This document shows, in pieces, positions 48,063-57,423 of a stretch of 64,000 nucleotides of DNA. The translations under genes and the position numbers were made by a program. This DNA comes from Chitinophaga flava (GTDB lineage: Bacteria > Bacteroidota > Bacteroidia > Chitinophagales > Chitinophagaceae). The notes below the pieces were generated by a model. It saw nothing but the letters and a program-made list of their open reading frames with translations. It was not told the origin of the DNA and searched no databases. Position 1 is the stretch's first letter. The number at the start of each line of letters is the position of its first letter. The DNA lies in assembly GCF_003308995.1 (NCBI RefSeq), contig NZ_QFFJ01000001.1, positions 434,001-498,000 of the forward strand, written 5' to 3'.

Positions 48063-48625
48063 AGATAGTATTTAATTAAAAGTATTCGATGAGTGACATG
48101 CTGATCTGTCACACGTTTAAAAAACGGTTTACACAATGAATGGGCATTCAGGTTTATTAACCTGTCACGAGTTAGTTTTAAGAGGGGGTGGTATGCACGG
48201 TTACAATGTTGCTGCTCAGCAACAAACATTCATTACCTGTCATAAGACCGCTGCCTGTCAGACAGGGAACTTATGCAATCAGCCAAACATAAAAAGAGGC
48301 AAATGAGTGTCAGAGACACTTTAAGAAGGAGAACAATAGTGCTTATTAACTAAAAAATGCTTCCAGATGCCAATCGATAAAATAACTAATGGTTTTTTCA
48401 TTTCTTATTCCTTTCGTTTCTTTAATTAAACTGGTTTCCCAATTACAACGGCATAGTGTATTACCATGATTGAGTGTGACTTTAAATAGCTATCAGATAC
48501 ACGCACTTGTATCTAAGGTTTCCATATCGCAGTAAAACTACAATGTCATTATGCAGCAGATTTGCAGTCACGTTAAAAACTATCAGTACAAGAAAAAAAA
48601 CTGCAATAAAATCTCATTAACGCAT
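48063..48625. other. Intergenic stretch upstream of the VioB-like gene
   Basis: About 560 bp with no convincing reading frame. It holds two short dyads (GTTGCTGCTCAGCAAC near 48208 and CCTGTCAGACAGG near 48254) and must contain the promoter of the VioB-like gene, but no exact -7 consensus was found. Confidence 0.4.
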
Positions 48626-48667
48626 AAAAAAACCTCCACCTTCCGCCGGGAAGATGAAGGTTTTTTT
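48626..48667 (-). terminator. Terminator of the phospholipase gene
   Basis: Hairpin with outer arms AAAAACC and GGTTTTT and an inner CTTCC/GGAAG stem, 17 bp after the phospholipase stop codon. The minus-strand transcript ends in a U-run. Strong terminator. Confidence 0.75.
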
Positions 48668-48683
48668 AAATGTTTTCTTGTAA

Positions 48684-49649
48684 TTAGAAATTAGTATTGA
48701 TGATAAGTGTATTTCTATCCGCGGTGGCAAAATCCATGGGAAGAATTCCTACCCTGCCATGGGTATTGCTGGTGAAGTAGCTGTTCACCTGCGGGTTGAT
48801 GGTGTTGGAAACACTGGTGATACTTGGAATACCAAATATCAGTGGTTTGTAACCGCTGGTGAAATTGATGTACAAGGTAGATGGGTTACTTGACCTGGCT
48901 TCTGTAAACAGATTGCTGATGTTGGTCCATTTAACATTGTTATCCGGCACCTGGTACTGATCCTGCACCCGGAGATTGGCGTTCGCGTTGTTGATGGAGA
49001 AAGTGGTATTATCGGCCCAGTTCGTAGCATCAATGCCTTTAGGTGTGCCAGAAGCACCAAATCTTCTGAGGAGCACAATTTTACCTCTTACCTGTCCGAG
49101 GTTGGGAACACTGGCGGCCAGATACCATTTTGATGGTTGCAATTGTGTATAGCTGTCAAATGTTTGCTCGAATGATCTGGTATTGTTGCTGGGATCGTAT
49201 TCTTCCTTCACGCTCATTACGATGGTTTCGCCGGGATTGTTGGCCAGGAAGGCGTAGCAGGCGTTCAGCACATCTGTGAAGTTCATGTTTTGATAGATAC
49301 TTCCATGATGGATGGCAAATGCATTATCAATATGACGGCATCTGATATCCAGAAATCTTGTGCCGGCATCCAGTTGCTGGGCAATGGTAAGGTCCTGGCA
49401 TTTGGCGGTACCGCCAATAGGCTCAAAACGCGCACCGCTGTCGTGTGTTCCGGGAATAGAGAGAGCTGTCAGATTGGTGTTGTCGGGGAGGTTGCTCATC
49501 CAGCCATTCAGCGCAACAGCAAGGGTACCGATACCTGCATTGCTGGTGGACAGAGCGTGAATAGAGGGATTAGTGCTGTCAAGCATTTCTTTCTTACAGC
49601 CAAAGATAGCACAGGTGGCAAGTGCCAGGAAAAGGGTCTTTTTCTTCAT
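48684..49649 (-). CDS. Phosphatidylinositol-specific phospholipase C, lipoprotein
   Basis: A 321-residue secreted enzyme. The signal peptide MKKKTLFLALATCAIFGCKK ends in a lipobox with Cys18, so it is anchored to a membrane by lipid. The catalytic pair of the PI-PLC X domain is visible: His69 in SIPGTHDSG and His115 in AIHHGS, with the DIRCR strand (101-105) between them and a VRGKIVLLRRF strand farther on. Such bacterial enzymes cleave phosphatidylinositol or GPI anchors by intramolecular phosphotransfer without calcium. Full length for the family. It reads in the same direction as the VioB-like gene, but a strong terminator lies between, so it is its own unit, possibly with the small gene upstream. 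Confidence 0.9.
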   Translation of the reverse strand: MKKKTLFLALATCAIFGCKKEMLDSTNPSIHALSTSNAGIGTLAVALNGWMSNLPDNTNLTALSIPGTHDSGARFEPIGGTAKCQDLTIAQQLDAGTRFLDIRCRHIDNAFAIHHGSIYQNMNFTDVLNACYAFLANNPGETIVMSVKEEYDPSNNTRSFEQTFDSYTQLQPSKWYLAASVPNLGQVRGKIVLLRRFGASGTPKGIDATNWADNTTFSINNANANLRVQDQYQVPDNNVKWTNISNLFTEARSSNPSTLYINFTSGYKPLIFGIPSITSVSNTINPQVNSYFTSNTHGRVGILPMDFATADRNTLIINTNF

Positions 49650-49742
49650 AGTAATAGTTTGTCTAAGGTGAACAAATCGTCCCGGATTTTAGCTATCCGG
49701 GGATGTGAATTAATGATTTGGTAACAATAACAGCCGGGGCTT

Positions 49743-50009
49743 TTACAGGGAGGTGCCGCCCTGCGCTGCATGGTGGGCCGCAAAAGCTTCCTGTGTATAG
49801 GGAGGTTCCATTTTAAAACGATATACATGAACAACCTGCTCATGCTCCGATGACAGATCGTATAAGGTCATTGTATAGGCACCGTGTTCATCGGCCCAGT
49901 CGTATCGCAATACTTGTTGAAGTAATATTTCAACTTCCGGTATGGAGCTGCAAACAGCGGTATAGAGCAGGGCCTCCTGGGGGCCTCTGAAGTCAATTCT
50001 GTATTTCAT
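49743..50009 (-). CDS. Small protein of unknown function
   Basis: 88 residues starting MKYRIDFRGPQEALLYT. The ATG at 50007-50009 is preferred over a TTG seven codons upstream. Mixed alpha/beta composition, acidic, no signal peptide, no membrane segment and no family I recognise. It ends AAHHAAQGGTSL. A hairpin with arms CCCGGAT/ATCCGGG (49681-49701) but no U-run lies between it and the phospholipase gene. The gene is divergent from the acyltransferase pair, with 220 bp between them. Confidence 0.6.
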   Translation of the reverse strand: MKYRIDFRGPQEALLYTAVCSSIPEVEILLQQVLRYDWADEHGAYTMTLYDLSSEHEQVVHVYRFKMEPPYTQEAFAAHHAAQGGTSL

Positions 50010-50083
50010 GTTCGCATATTGGGAATTCAAAAAATGTACAATATCTCCGCAGGGATCATTATTCTAATATAAGCATTCTTTTC

Positions 50084-51429
50084 TTTATGGCACACACAGC
50101 CTGTTCATTTTATTCACTTTTTAAAAATCTGACTATTTCATTCAATTGATATCCGTTCTTCATCACATCCGAATTCTTGCTAACTTACGGCCTCAACCTA
50201 TAAGACACACCTCTAAACCCCATTTCAAGATGGAAGCCCGTCCCATTGCTGTCCCACACTATTTCCACAGCCTCAACATCCTCCGGTGTATTGCGGCTAT
50301 TGCTGTTGTATTGTTTCATTGGCAAAAGTTTTTCTACCCCGATGACGTATTTGTCCCCGGCGGAGAGAAAGACACCGCATTGCCCTTATATTCCTACCTT
50401 TCTTTTTTTTATACCTATAGTTCGTTATCTATAGATATTTTCTTCCAGCTTTCCGGCTTTATTTTCTTCTGGTTATATTCAACCAAAATAGCAGACGGAG
50501 AAACTGATTTTAAAAAATTCGCTGTCTATCGCTTATCAAGGCTCTACCCTCTTCATCTGGTTGCACTGATTGCAGTAGTAATTTTACAACTACTGATGCT
50601 GCAATTTATGGGACACTATTTTGTCATTCAGCACAACGACGCCTACCATTTTTTTCTCCATCTGTTCTTCGTACAGAACTGGGGCTTCGAAGCAGGCACC
50701 TCCCACAATGCGCCTTCCTGGTCTACATCAGTGGAAATCCTCATGTACCTGCTCTTTTTCCTCATCTGCAGACTGAAATGGCACACCAATAAAGCCATCC
50801 TGTTACTTCTAATACTGGCAGGTGCCGCTTTACAGCACCTCGGACTGCTGATCGGGAAAGGAATCTTTTCATTTTTCTTCGGTGGCATCCTATACTATAT
50901 ATTTATTTATATCCTTCAAAAAAACAAAACAAAAAAATACCTTAAAATAATAGGATCACTAACTATAATATTATGGATACCGGTAATCACATCCTATCAT
51001 TACCCCATCCAGGAACAGACATGGGACTATGCTAACGGATTGTTCCGTCCCAATATCAGCCCCAAACAATCTGCTGCCCAATACGAAATAGTCAGAAATC
51101 TTCTCTTCAGGATTACGGTAGTCCCCTGCACTATTCTTTTTGTTTTATTACTGGAAACCGTCAGAGGGCAGTTTCACCACTGGTGGGCTGTAGTTGGCAA
51201 CTGCAGTTATGCTTTTTATCTATTACATTTCCCCTTACAAATTGCCGCAGTATTGATCCTGCAACAATTCGAACTCGACCGGAATCTGCTCCTTTCTCCA
51301 TGGGCGATGCTTCTTTTTCTGAGTGTACTGAGTGTACTAAGCCTGGCTGCCTACTATTATTTTGAACGGCCGGCCCAGGACAAAATCAGGCAAACTGCCG
51401 TTCCCGAAAAAAGCGTAACGACATCCTGA
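50084..51429 (+). repeat. Tandem duplication, first copy (gene plus upstream region)
   Basis: Matches 51502-52855. The similarity starts about 146 bp before the gene at TTTATGGCACACA and includes the stretch ATTCTTG-TAACTT, so the upstream regulatory region was duplicated with the gene. Confidence 0.7.
50230..51429 (+). CDS. Membrane acyltransferase, OafA/YrhL type (first copy)
   Basis: A 399-residue multi-pass membrane protein of the acyltransferase-3 family. Typical features are the N-terminal YFHSLNILRCIAAIAVVLFHW with the conserved His in the first membrane helix, the FYRLSRLYPLH-like segment (here VYRLSRLYPLHLV) and about ten hydrophobic helices. These enzymes transfer acyl groups, often acetyl, to sugars of surface polysaccharides or to peptides. 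The ATG at 50230 was chosen over a TTG at 50146 because it lines up with the start of the second copy and both proteins then have 399 residues. A terminator follows. Acting on the polysaccharide made by the operon downstream is likely; acting on the NRPS product is possible. Confidence 0.9.
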   Translation: MEARPIAVPHYFHSLNILRCIAAIAVVLFHWQKFFYPDDVFVPGGEKDTALPLYSYLSFFYTYSSLSIDIFFQLSGFIFFWLYSTKIADGETDFKKFAVYRLSRLYPLHLVALIAVVILQLLMLQFMGHYFVIQHNDAYHFFLHLFFVQNWGFEAGTSHNAPSWSTSVEILMYLLFFLICRLKWHTNKAILLLLILAGAALQHLGLLIGKGIFSFFFGGILYYIFIYILQKNKTKKYLKIIGSLTIILWIPVITSYHYPIQEQTWDYANGLFRPNISPKQSAAQYEIVRNLLFRITVVPCTILFVLLLETVRGQFHHWWAVVGNCSYAFYLLHFPLQIAAVLILQQFELDRNLLLSPWAMLLFLSVLSVLSLAAYYYFERPAQDKIRQTAVPEKSVTTS

Positions 51430-51458
51430 CCAATATTTGATCTATAAAAAGTGTAAAT

Positions 51459-51500
51459 AAAAGGATGCAGGTATCAATACAATGGTACCTGCATCTTTTT
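51459..51500 (+). terminator. Terminator between the two acyltransferase genes
   Basis: Perfect 10-bp stem GATGCAGGTA (51464-51473) and TACCTGCATC (51486-51495), 12-nt loop, extended by A/T pairs and followed by a T-run. It lies about 30 bp past the first acyltransferase stop. Confidence 0.85.
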
Positions 51501-51501
51501 A

Positions 51502-52855
51502 TTTATGGCACACATTGCTTATTCATTTTGTTCATCATTCAAAATATGGGTTATTCTGTTCATTCAAATTCAGACTCATCTTCAAGTCCAAATTCTTGTT
51601 AACTTCCAGCTATCGGAAACGCACATTGGTAACCCCCCTTTAATCATATTTTATGATGGAAACCCGTAACCAAGTTACACCAGCCTATTTTCACAGTCTG
51701 GATGCTTTCAGGGGCATTGCGGCTATCATTGTGATATTGTTTCACTGGCAGGTATTCTTCTACCCCGGTGACGTATTCGTACCGGAAGGCGACCTGAATC
51801 CTCAACTTCCACTCTACCCATATCTATCGCTGTTTTATACACATGGTATGCTTTCAGTAGATATCTTCTTCCAACTATCGGGTTTTATCTTCTTCTGGTT
51901 ATACTCCAATGCTATCGCCAGCGGGAAAATCAATTTTAAAAAATTTTCCATCTACCGCATATCAAGGCTGTACCCGCTCCATCTGGTAACACTGATAGCC
52001 GTGGCTATATTACAGGCAATCATGTACAGACGGATGGGACACTACTTTTTCATACAATACAACGACATCTATCACTTCTGTCTCAACCTGCTCTTTATGC
52101 AAAACTGGGGCGTGGAAGTAGGCCCCTCTTTCAATGCACCTTCCTGGTCCGTATCCGTGGAAATATTCCTGTACCTGCTCTTCTTCCTTATCTGTAAACT
52201 GAAATGGCACACCAACAAAATGCTCCTGCTACTGCTGATACCTGCAGGCGCGGTGATGCAACACTATGACATCCTGATCGGAAAAGGGGTCTTCTCCTTT
52301 TTCCTGGGATCTCTTTTGTACTATACCTACTCTTATATCCTGCAACAAAATAAGGCCAGACAATATTTTAAAATAATAGGAATCCTTACCATTATTCTTT
52401 GGACACTCACAGTCATATTCTATTATTACCCTTTCTTTGAGCAAATATGTAACTACGGCATCATCCGGCTCAACCCGAATATTAGCCCGGATAAAGCTGC
52501 CGACATATATGGAGTGATCAGAAATCTTCTGTTCAGGGTTACCGTAGCCCCTTGTACTATCCTGTCATTGGTATTACTGGAAACCGTCAGGGGACAGCTA
52601 CACCGCCGCTGGGCTTTATTGGGCAACTGCAGCTATGCGATCTATCTGTTGCATTTCCCTTTGCAGATCGTCACAGTGCTGCTCATGCAGCAGTTTCATC
52701 TTGACCGACACCTGCTGCTCTCACCCTGGGCTATGATCCTGTTTGTGAGCATGGTGTTCCTGTTGAGCATGGCCGTTTTCTATTATTTTGAACAACCCGC
52801 CCAGGACAAAATCAGACAAGCCACCCTTTCCCGGAAAAGCGTCCTGGCATCCTGA
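51502..52855 (+). repeat. Tandem duplication, second copy (gene plus upstream region)
   Basis: Partner of 50084-51429; TTTATGGCACACA at 51502 starts the match directly after the terminator, and the copy runs to the end of the second gene. Confidence 0.7.
51656..52855 (+). CDS. Membrane acyltransferase, OafA/YrhL type (second copy)
   Basis: A 399-residue paralogue of the preceding gene, alike along its whole length (YFHSLDAFRGIAAIIVILFHW, IYRISRLYPLHLV, PAQDKIRQA near the C-terminus). It has the more family-typical DAFRGIAA where the first copy has NILRCIAA. The ATG at 51656 or the one just before it at 51653 may be used. It ends 93 bp before the first polysaccharide export gene without a clear terminator between, so it may be co-transcribed with that operon and decorate the polysaccharide. 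Differences concentrated in loops would let the two copies have different acceptors. Confidence 0.9.
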   Translation: METRNQVTPAYFHSLDAFRGIAAIIVILFHWQVFFYPGDVFVPEGDLNPQLPLYPYLSLFYTHGMLSVDIFFQLSGFIFFWLYSNAIASGKINFKKFSIYRISRLYPLHLVTLIAVAILQAIMYRRMGHYFFIQYNDIYHFCLNLLFMQNWGVEVGPSFNAPSWSVSVEIFLYLLFFLICKLKWHTNKMLLLLLIPAGAVMQHYDILIGKGVFSFFLGSLLYYTYSYILQQNKARQYFKIIGILTIILWTLTVIFYYYPFFEQICNYGIIRLNPNISPDKAADIYGVIRNLLFRVTVAPCTILSLVLLETVRGQLHRRWALLGNCSYAIYLLHFPLQIVTVLLMQQFHLDRHLLLSPWAMILFVSMVFLLSMAVFYYFEQPAQDKIRQATLSRKSVLAS

Positions 52856-52948
52856 AAAAAACATTTGCGCCACTGTGAAAAGCACCGGCCGGCGCTGCTA
52901 TATAAGACACAATTGAATTTGTTGTTATCATCTAAAAGTATCAGGTGT

Positions 52949-53707
52949 ATGCAGTCATTCCGAATTATCCTGCTGGTCCTGTCCGTTTATCTGGCGGGAT
53001 GCACCGGCAGCAGGAAAATTACTTATTTCAACGACATTGCTGCCAAAACCGGCACTGACTCTCTTGAAAAATGCCCTCAGCTGAGGATACAGCCAGGAGA
53101 CGTATTACAGATCAACGTCAGTACGCCGGACAAGGACGTCAGCCAACTCTTTAACCCTAATCTGGTCAGCCCTCCGAATCCATCGGGAACTGGCATAGAT
53201 CAGGGATATCTGGTAGACAGCACCGGCTATATCAGTCTTCCCATCATCGGAAAACTGTATGTCAGGGACAAAACCACCAAGGTCATTAATGAAGAAGTAA
53301 CCGCTGAACTGTCCAAAACACTCAGAAATGTGTATGTCTCTACCCGTATGGTCAACTTCAAAGTCTCGGTACTGGGAGATGTAGCCCACCCCGGCACCTT
53401 CAGGATCGGCGCTGAAAGAGCCTCCATCCTCGATGCCCTCAGCATGGCCGGAGACATGAACCCCTCCGCCATCCGGAAAGATGTAATGGTCATCCGTGAA
53501 ACAGATGGCGTGAAGTATTACACCACACTGGACCTCAACAGCAGCAAAACATTGAGATCACCTTATTATTATCTGGCCAATAATGATGTGATATATATCA
53601 AACCCGGCCCGGGTAAGGAGCTTGGCAACTCGCGCATTCTTCCTTTACTACCGGTTATACTCAGCGTTATTTCACTGGCCACCACCATTGTATTACTCAG
53701 TAAATGA
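52949..53707 (+). CDS. Polysaccharide export outer-membrane lipoprotein
   Basis: 252 residues, OPX (Wza-like) family. The ATG at 52949 gives the lipoprotein signal MQSFRIILLVLSVYLAGC with the lipidated Cys at residue 18; the frame is open further upstream only with a TTG. The poly-saccharide export domain starts at LRIQPGDVLQINV and is followed by a SLBB-like part (VSVLGDVAHPGTF). A hydrophobic C-terminal helix (LLPVILSVISLATTIVLL) ends the protein; in Wza the C-terminal helix forms the outer-membrane pore. First clear gene of the exopolysaccharide operon, 8 bp before the kinase gene. Confidence 0.93.
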   Translation: MQSFRIILLVLSVYLAGCTGSRKITYFNDIAAKTGTDSLEKCPQLRIQPGDVLQINVSTPDKDVSQLFNPNLVSPPNPSGTGIDQGYLVDSTGYISLPIIGKLYVRDKTTKVINEEVTAELSKTLRNVYVSTRMVNFKVSVLGDVAHPGTFRIGAERASILDALSMAGDMNPSAIRKDVMVIRETDGVKYYTTLDLNSSKTLRSPYYYLANNDVIYIKPGPGKELGNSRILPLLPVILSVISLATTIVLLSK

Positions 53708-53714
53708 AAACACC

Positions 53715-56081
53715 ATGGCAAAGCTCAAAGTAATACACAACAAACCGGCCGCTCTCGACATGAGCGACCTGTTCAGGAAAATGCTTTTTCACTGGCCTTT
53801 ATACCTGCTGGCCATCCTGTTGGCTATGGGTGCCGGATATACTTTTATCCGGTATATACCCGCCTCCTATATGTCCTCGGCACGCCTGTACCTGAAGGAT
53901 GAAAAGAAAAATGGCGGCGGAGAGGAAGCTGATATCCTGAAGTCACTCTCCCTGCTCGGCAGCGGTAAAAACATGGAAAACGAAATGGAGCTGCTGCATT
54001 CTCCCATCCTACTACAAAGGGTCATCAGCAGCAATCATTTTAATATCCGGTATTTCACCAAACAGCATCTGCAGAGCAAGGAATGGTATCCCCAGGCCCC
54101 CATCATGATCAAAGTACTGAGTGACAGTTCACGCACCGGTAATTATACCTTTGATATCACCCCCTATCAGCAACACTACTACGTGACTGCATATATCGGC
54201 AAAACCAAACAAGCAGTACATTTCCTTGTCGCGCCCAACAGGCCCTTTAAAGCAGGAAAAGACACCTTCGCCCTGGTTCCCAACAAACGTATTCCGCTTG
54301 CTACATCAGCCCCCTACCACATCCGGGTAGACTCCGCGATAGAAATGTCCTACAAGTCGGTAGCCGATATCACCACCGCCCTGGTAAACCGCGACGCCAC
54401 CGTGATTATGATCACCTACAAGGACCCTGTAGCCCGGCGAAGCGCGGATTTTCTCAACGCCTTGCTGGAAGAATACAACGATTATACCCTCAGCGATAAA
54501 AACAAAGCCGGCGTTAAAACCATCAACTTCCTGAATGCCCGGCTGGACTCCCTGAAAGATGAACTCAGCCTGCTGGAACAAGAGGAAGAACGGTTTAAGG
54601 TAGAACGCGGTATCACCGATATCGATGCCAGCTCCAAACTGGCCCTGGAACAGGTAAAAGAAGCGGATATCAAACTCAGTGAAGCCAATCTGCAATTGTC
54701 GGTGATGGACGAAGTGGAACGATATATCAACAACCCCGAAAATCAAGCCCCCTTTGCCCCGGTGACCGGCACGGTAGACCAAACCCTTACCGGTATGATC
54801 AACCGCTATGAAGAAGCTCTTCAGGCACAGCGCAAACTGACACTCTCCCTGCAACCATCCAGCTTCCTGATGGAAAACCTGGATGCTCAGGTGAAAGCTG
54901 CCAGAAACACTATCCGCAGCTATATCAGCGGGTACCGCCGCAATGCCGACGTAGCACAGCAAGCCACCCAGGAAAAAGTAAACAGCATACAGGGCCAGAT
55001 CGCCAATATCCCCTCCTACGCCCGGGAATATATCAATATCAAAAGACAACAAAGCGTGAAGGAAAACCTTTACCTCTATCTACTGAAGAAAAAGGAGGAA
55101 ACTGCCGTCACCAACGCCAGCAACGTGATCGACAACAAAGTCATCTCACCGGCTTTTGTACCGGAGAAACCGGTTTTCCCCAAAAGGTCAACGGTGTATA
55201 TCGTTGTTGTGGTACTAACACTGATAGCCGTGAGTACTTATGTATACATCAAATATTTCCTCAATCCACGGATAATCAGCCGGAAAGAAATCGAGCAGAT
55301 ATTCAACCTGCCTGTCAGTGCTGAAATCTTCCAGCAAACAGAAGGCATACGCGACTTCTCCCTCAGCAGCCACTCTGTACTCACAGAACAGGTTTTTAAC
55401 CTCCGCACCAACCTGCGCTTCCTGCTGGCAGACCACAAAGGACCTGCCACTGTGATGATCACTTCCAGTATTTCCGGAGAAGGCAAAACATTTATTTCGG
55501 CCCATCTGGCCAATTCACTGACGGTGAATAATAAAAAGGTCGTCATCCTGGAAATGGACCTGCGTAAACCCAAACTGTCCACCTTCCTGGGACTGGACCA
55601 TGAAACCGGCATCACCAATTATATTGTGGGCAACAAATCAATGGAAGAAATCATCCGGGTAGTACCGGACACCAATAACCTCTTCCTTGTTTCTTCCGGC
55701 CCTATTCCACCCAACCCGATAGAGCTGATAGAAAGCCCGCGTATGATGGCTTTGCTTGCAGAACTCAAAAACAGGTTCGATTATATCATCATCGATACTT
55801 CACCGGTAGGGATTGTTTCAGATGCCAAAAGCATTGCACAATACGTAGACTGTACACTGTTTGCCATCCGTTACAACTTCACCCAGAAAGTGAAGCTGAT
55901 AGCGGTAGAAGAAAATATCAAAGAAACTATTTTCAAGAAGAAGGGAATCATTTTTAATGGTATTGTTCAGGATACCTTCTACCCTTACTACTACTATGGC
56001 AAATATGCCTACAACGAGAAGAAGCGTCGCAAGGGTAACTGGACCTCCATTTTCAAAAAAACAGCGAAAAGAATTGCGTAA
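53715..56081 (+). CDS. Chain-length regulator with tyrosine kinase domain (Wzc-like)
   Basis: 788 residues. An N-terminal Wzz domain between two membrane helices (about 23-45 and 495-515) encloses a long periplasmic part with coiled coils. The cytosolic bacterial tyrosine kinase has Walker A SSISGEGKTF (about 583-592), Walker A' VVILEMDLRKP (about 609-619) and Walker B IIIDTSP (about 691-697). The tyrosine-rich tail FYPYYYYGKYAY (from about 755) is the autophosphorylation cluster. The protein controls polymer length and export together with the outer-membrane lipoprotein. The start at 53715 (MAKLKVIHNK) puts the gene 8 bp behind that gene. No cognate low-molecular-weight phosphatase is seen in the window. 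Confidence 0.95.
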   Translation: MAKLKVIHNKPAALDMSDLFRKMLFHWPLYLLAILLAMGAGYTFIRYIPASYMSSARLYLKDEKKNGGGEEADILKSLSLLGSGKNMENEMELLHSPILLQRVISSNHFNIRYFTKQHLQSKEWYPQAPIMIKVLSDSSRTGNYTFDITPYQQHYYVTAYIGKTKQAVHFLVAPNRPFKAGKDTFALVPNKRIPLATSAPYHIRVDSAIEMSYKSVADITTALVNRDATVIMITYKDPVARRSADFLNALLEEYNDYTLSDKNKAGVKTINFLNARLDSLKDELSLLEQEEERFKVERGITDIDASSKLALEQVKEADIKLSEANLQLSVMDEVERYINNPENQAPFAPVTGTVDQTLTGMINRYEEALQAQRKLTLSLQPSSFLMENLDAQVKAARNTIRSYISGYRRNADVAQQATQEKVNSIQGQIANIPSYAREYINIKRQQSVKENLYLYLLKKKEETAVTNASNVIDNKVISPAFVPEKPVFPKRSTVYIVVVVLTLIAVSTYVYIKYFLNPRIISRKEIEQIFNLPVSAEIFQQTEGIRDFSLSSHSVLTEQVFNLRTNLRFLLADHKGPATVMITSSISGEGKTFISAHLANSLTVNNKKVVILEMDLRKPKLSTFLGLDHETGITNYIVGNKSMEEIIRVVPDTNNLFLVSSGPIPPNPIELIESPRMMALLAELKNRFDYIIIDTSPVGIVSDAKSIAQYVDCTLFAIRYNFTQKVKLIAVEENIKETIFKKKGIIFNGIVQDTFYPYYYYGKYAYNEKKRRKGNWTSIFKKTAKRIA

Positions 56082-57423
56082 AGTATTTGAAAATAGCAGC
56101 TGGCTGCTGATGGATAAAATCAGCAAGCTCTTTCCGGGTATACTGGTGCTGGCCCTGTTGGCCAGGCACCTGGGTCCCCGCATATTCGGCATATGGAACT
56201 ACACCATTGCCTTCAGCGCTATTATGGGCAGTGTCGCGATATTGGGGATGGACAAACTGGCAATAAAGGAACTAATGGCCAGTGAAACAGAGCAGGGCCG
56301 TATTGTAAGCACTATTGCTCTTATGCGGCTGATAGCCGCCCTGGCCTGCATGTTTCTCAGCATCCTCCTCGTTCATCTGCTGGACCCCGATCCGGTGTAT
56401 CTGCTCTGCATCATCTTTTCATCCTTTACGATGCTGTTTCAGTCATTTGATGTGATGGATGCTTTTTATCAGGTAAACAACAGTCTGAAGACCGTGATCG
56501 TACCTAAGGTAACTGTGTTCCTGCTTTTTTGTGCCCTCAAATGCCTGGCTATTTTTTATGGTGCATCGCTGCTCACTTTCCTCTGGCTCTCCTTATTGGA
56601 GCTGGCCGTTACCTACGCCTGGATACTGGGCCGGTATAGTCTGCAGTTTGCGCCGTTGTCACTCAAACAGGTGAACTTCCGTATGGCCCGGCGGTTGCTG
56701 GGGGAAAGCTGGGTACTCATCATGGCCAACCTCCTCGTAGTACTGTTTATGAAGGTTGATAATATACTGCTCAACATACTGAGTACGCCGGAAGAATTGG
56801 GTAACTATGTAGTGGCTGTGCGTATTTCTGAACTATGGAACGCTCTCCCTACCGTAGTGTCCACGGCTATGCTTCCCATGCTGTTCAGGAAAAAACAGGA
56901 AGATGAGCAGGCTTATCTGCAAACACTGGGTAGATGGCTGCGGGCCTCCTGTCTTATCAGCCTCCTGCTGGCGGCGGCGATCAGCCTGTCGGCCGGAATA
57001 CTCATTCCCTTACTCTACGGTACCGCCTACACCACCGCAGCCGCTATTCTCCGGATCCATATCTGGTCTGCCATTCCGGTGTTCCTGATGATGGCGATGG
57101 TACAATACTTTTTTATAGAAGGGAAATACAAATTGTATCTGTATGGCAATATGGTTAGCCTCGCCCTGAACATCGCCATCAATTTTCTGCTAATACCTCA
57201 TATGGGCGGCAAAGGTGCTGCCATTGCCACAGTGGTGGCCTATTTCGGGGTCTACATCATGATGGCGGTACTGGACGGCAGCGGAAAGGCATGGTTACTG
57301 ACCCGCGAAATGATACACCCCGCCAGGATATACGCTGACATAATAGATTTCAGCCATGCCCTGCGCAAGTCATGGAACAGCTATTTGTTTACCAATTCAC
57401 ATAAATCAATCACCAATGAATAA
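56005..57423 (+). CDS. Polysaccharide flippase (Wzx-like)
   Basis: About 470 residues with roughly twelve to fourteen hydrophobic helices; the N-terminal LPFPG-like start (KISKLFPGILVLALLARHLG) and the later helices fit the Wzx/MATE-type flippases that move lipid-linked repeat units across the inner membrane. The start is unsure. ATGs at 55996 and 56005 lie inside the kinase gene in another frame, a TTG at 56074 would give an 8-nt overlap, and the next ATG at 56110 would cut into the first helix. I use 56005. The region shared with the kinase encodes its Tyr-rich tail. Confidence 0.85.
   Translation: MPTTRRSVARVTGPPFSKKQRKELRKVFENSSWLLMDKISKLFPGILVLALLARHLGPRIFGIWNYTIAFSAIMGSVAILGMDKLAIKELMASETEQGRIVSTIALMRLIAALACMFLSILLVHLLDPDPVYLLCIIFSSFTMLFQSFDVMDAFYQVNNSLKTVIVPKVTVFLLFCALKCLAIFYGASLLTFLWLSLLELAVTYAWILGRYSLQFAPLSLKQVNFRMARRLLGESWVLIMANLLVVLFMKVDNILLNILSTPEELGNYVVAVRISELWNALPTVVSTAMLPMLFRKKQEDEQAYLQTLGRWLRASCLISLLLAAAISLSAGILIPLLYGTAYTTAAAILRIHIWSAIPVFLMMAMVQYFFIEGKYKLYLYGNMVSLALNIAINFLLIPHMGGKGAAIATVVAYFGVYIMMAVLDGSGKAWLLTREMIHPARIYADIIDFSHALRKSWNSYLFTNSHKSITNE

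Noticed and set aside
49681..49701. Hairpin CCCGGAT/ATCCGGG as terminator of the small unknown gene
   Set aside because: No U-run follows on the minus strand; left as an unexplained dyad.
54306..55052. 248-codon minus-strand frame opposite the kinase gene
   Set aside because: Lies wholly antisense to a strongly supported gene, with no motif and skewed composition.
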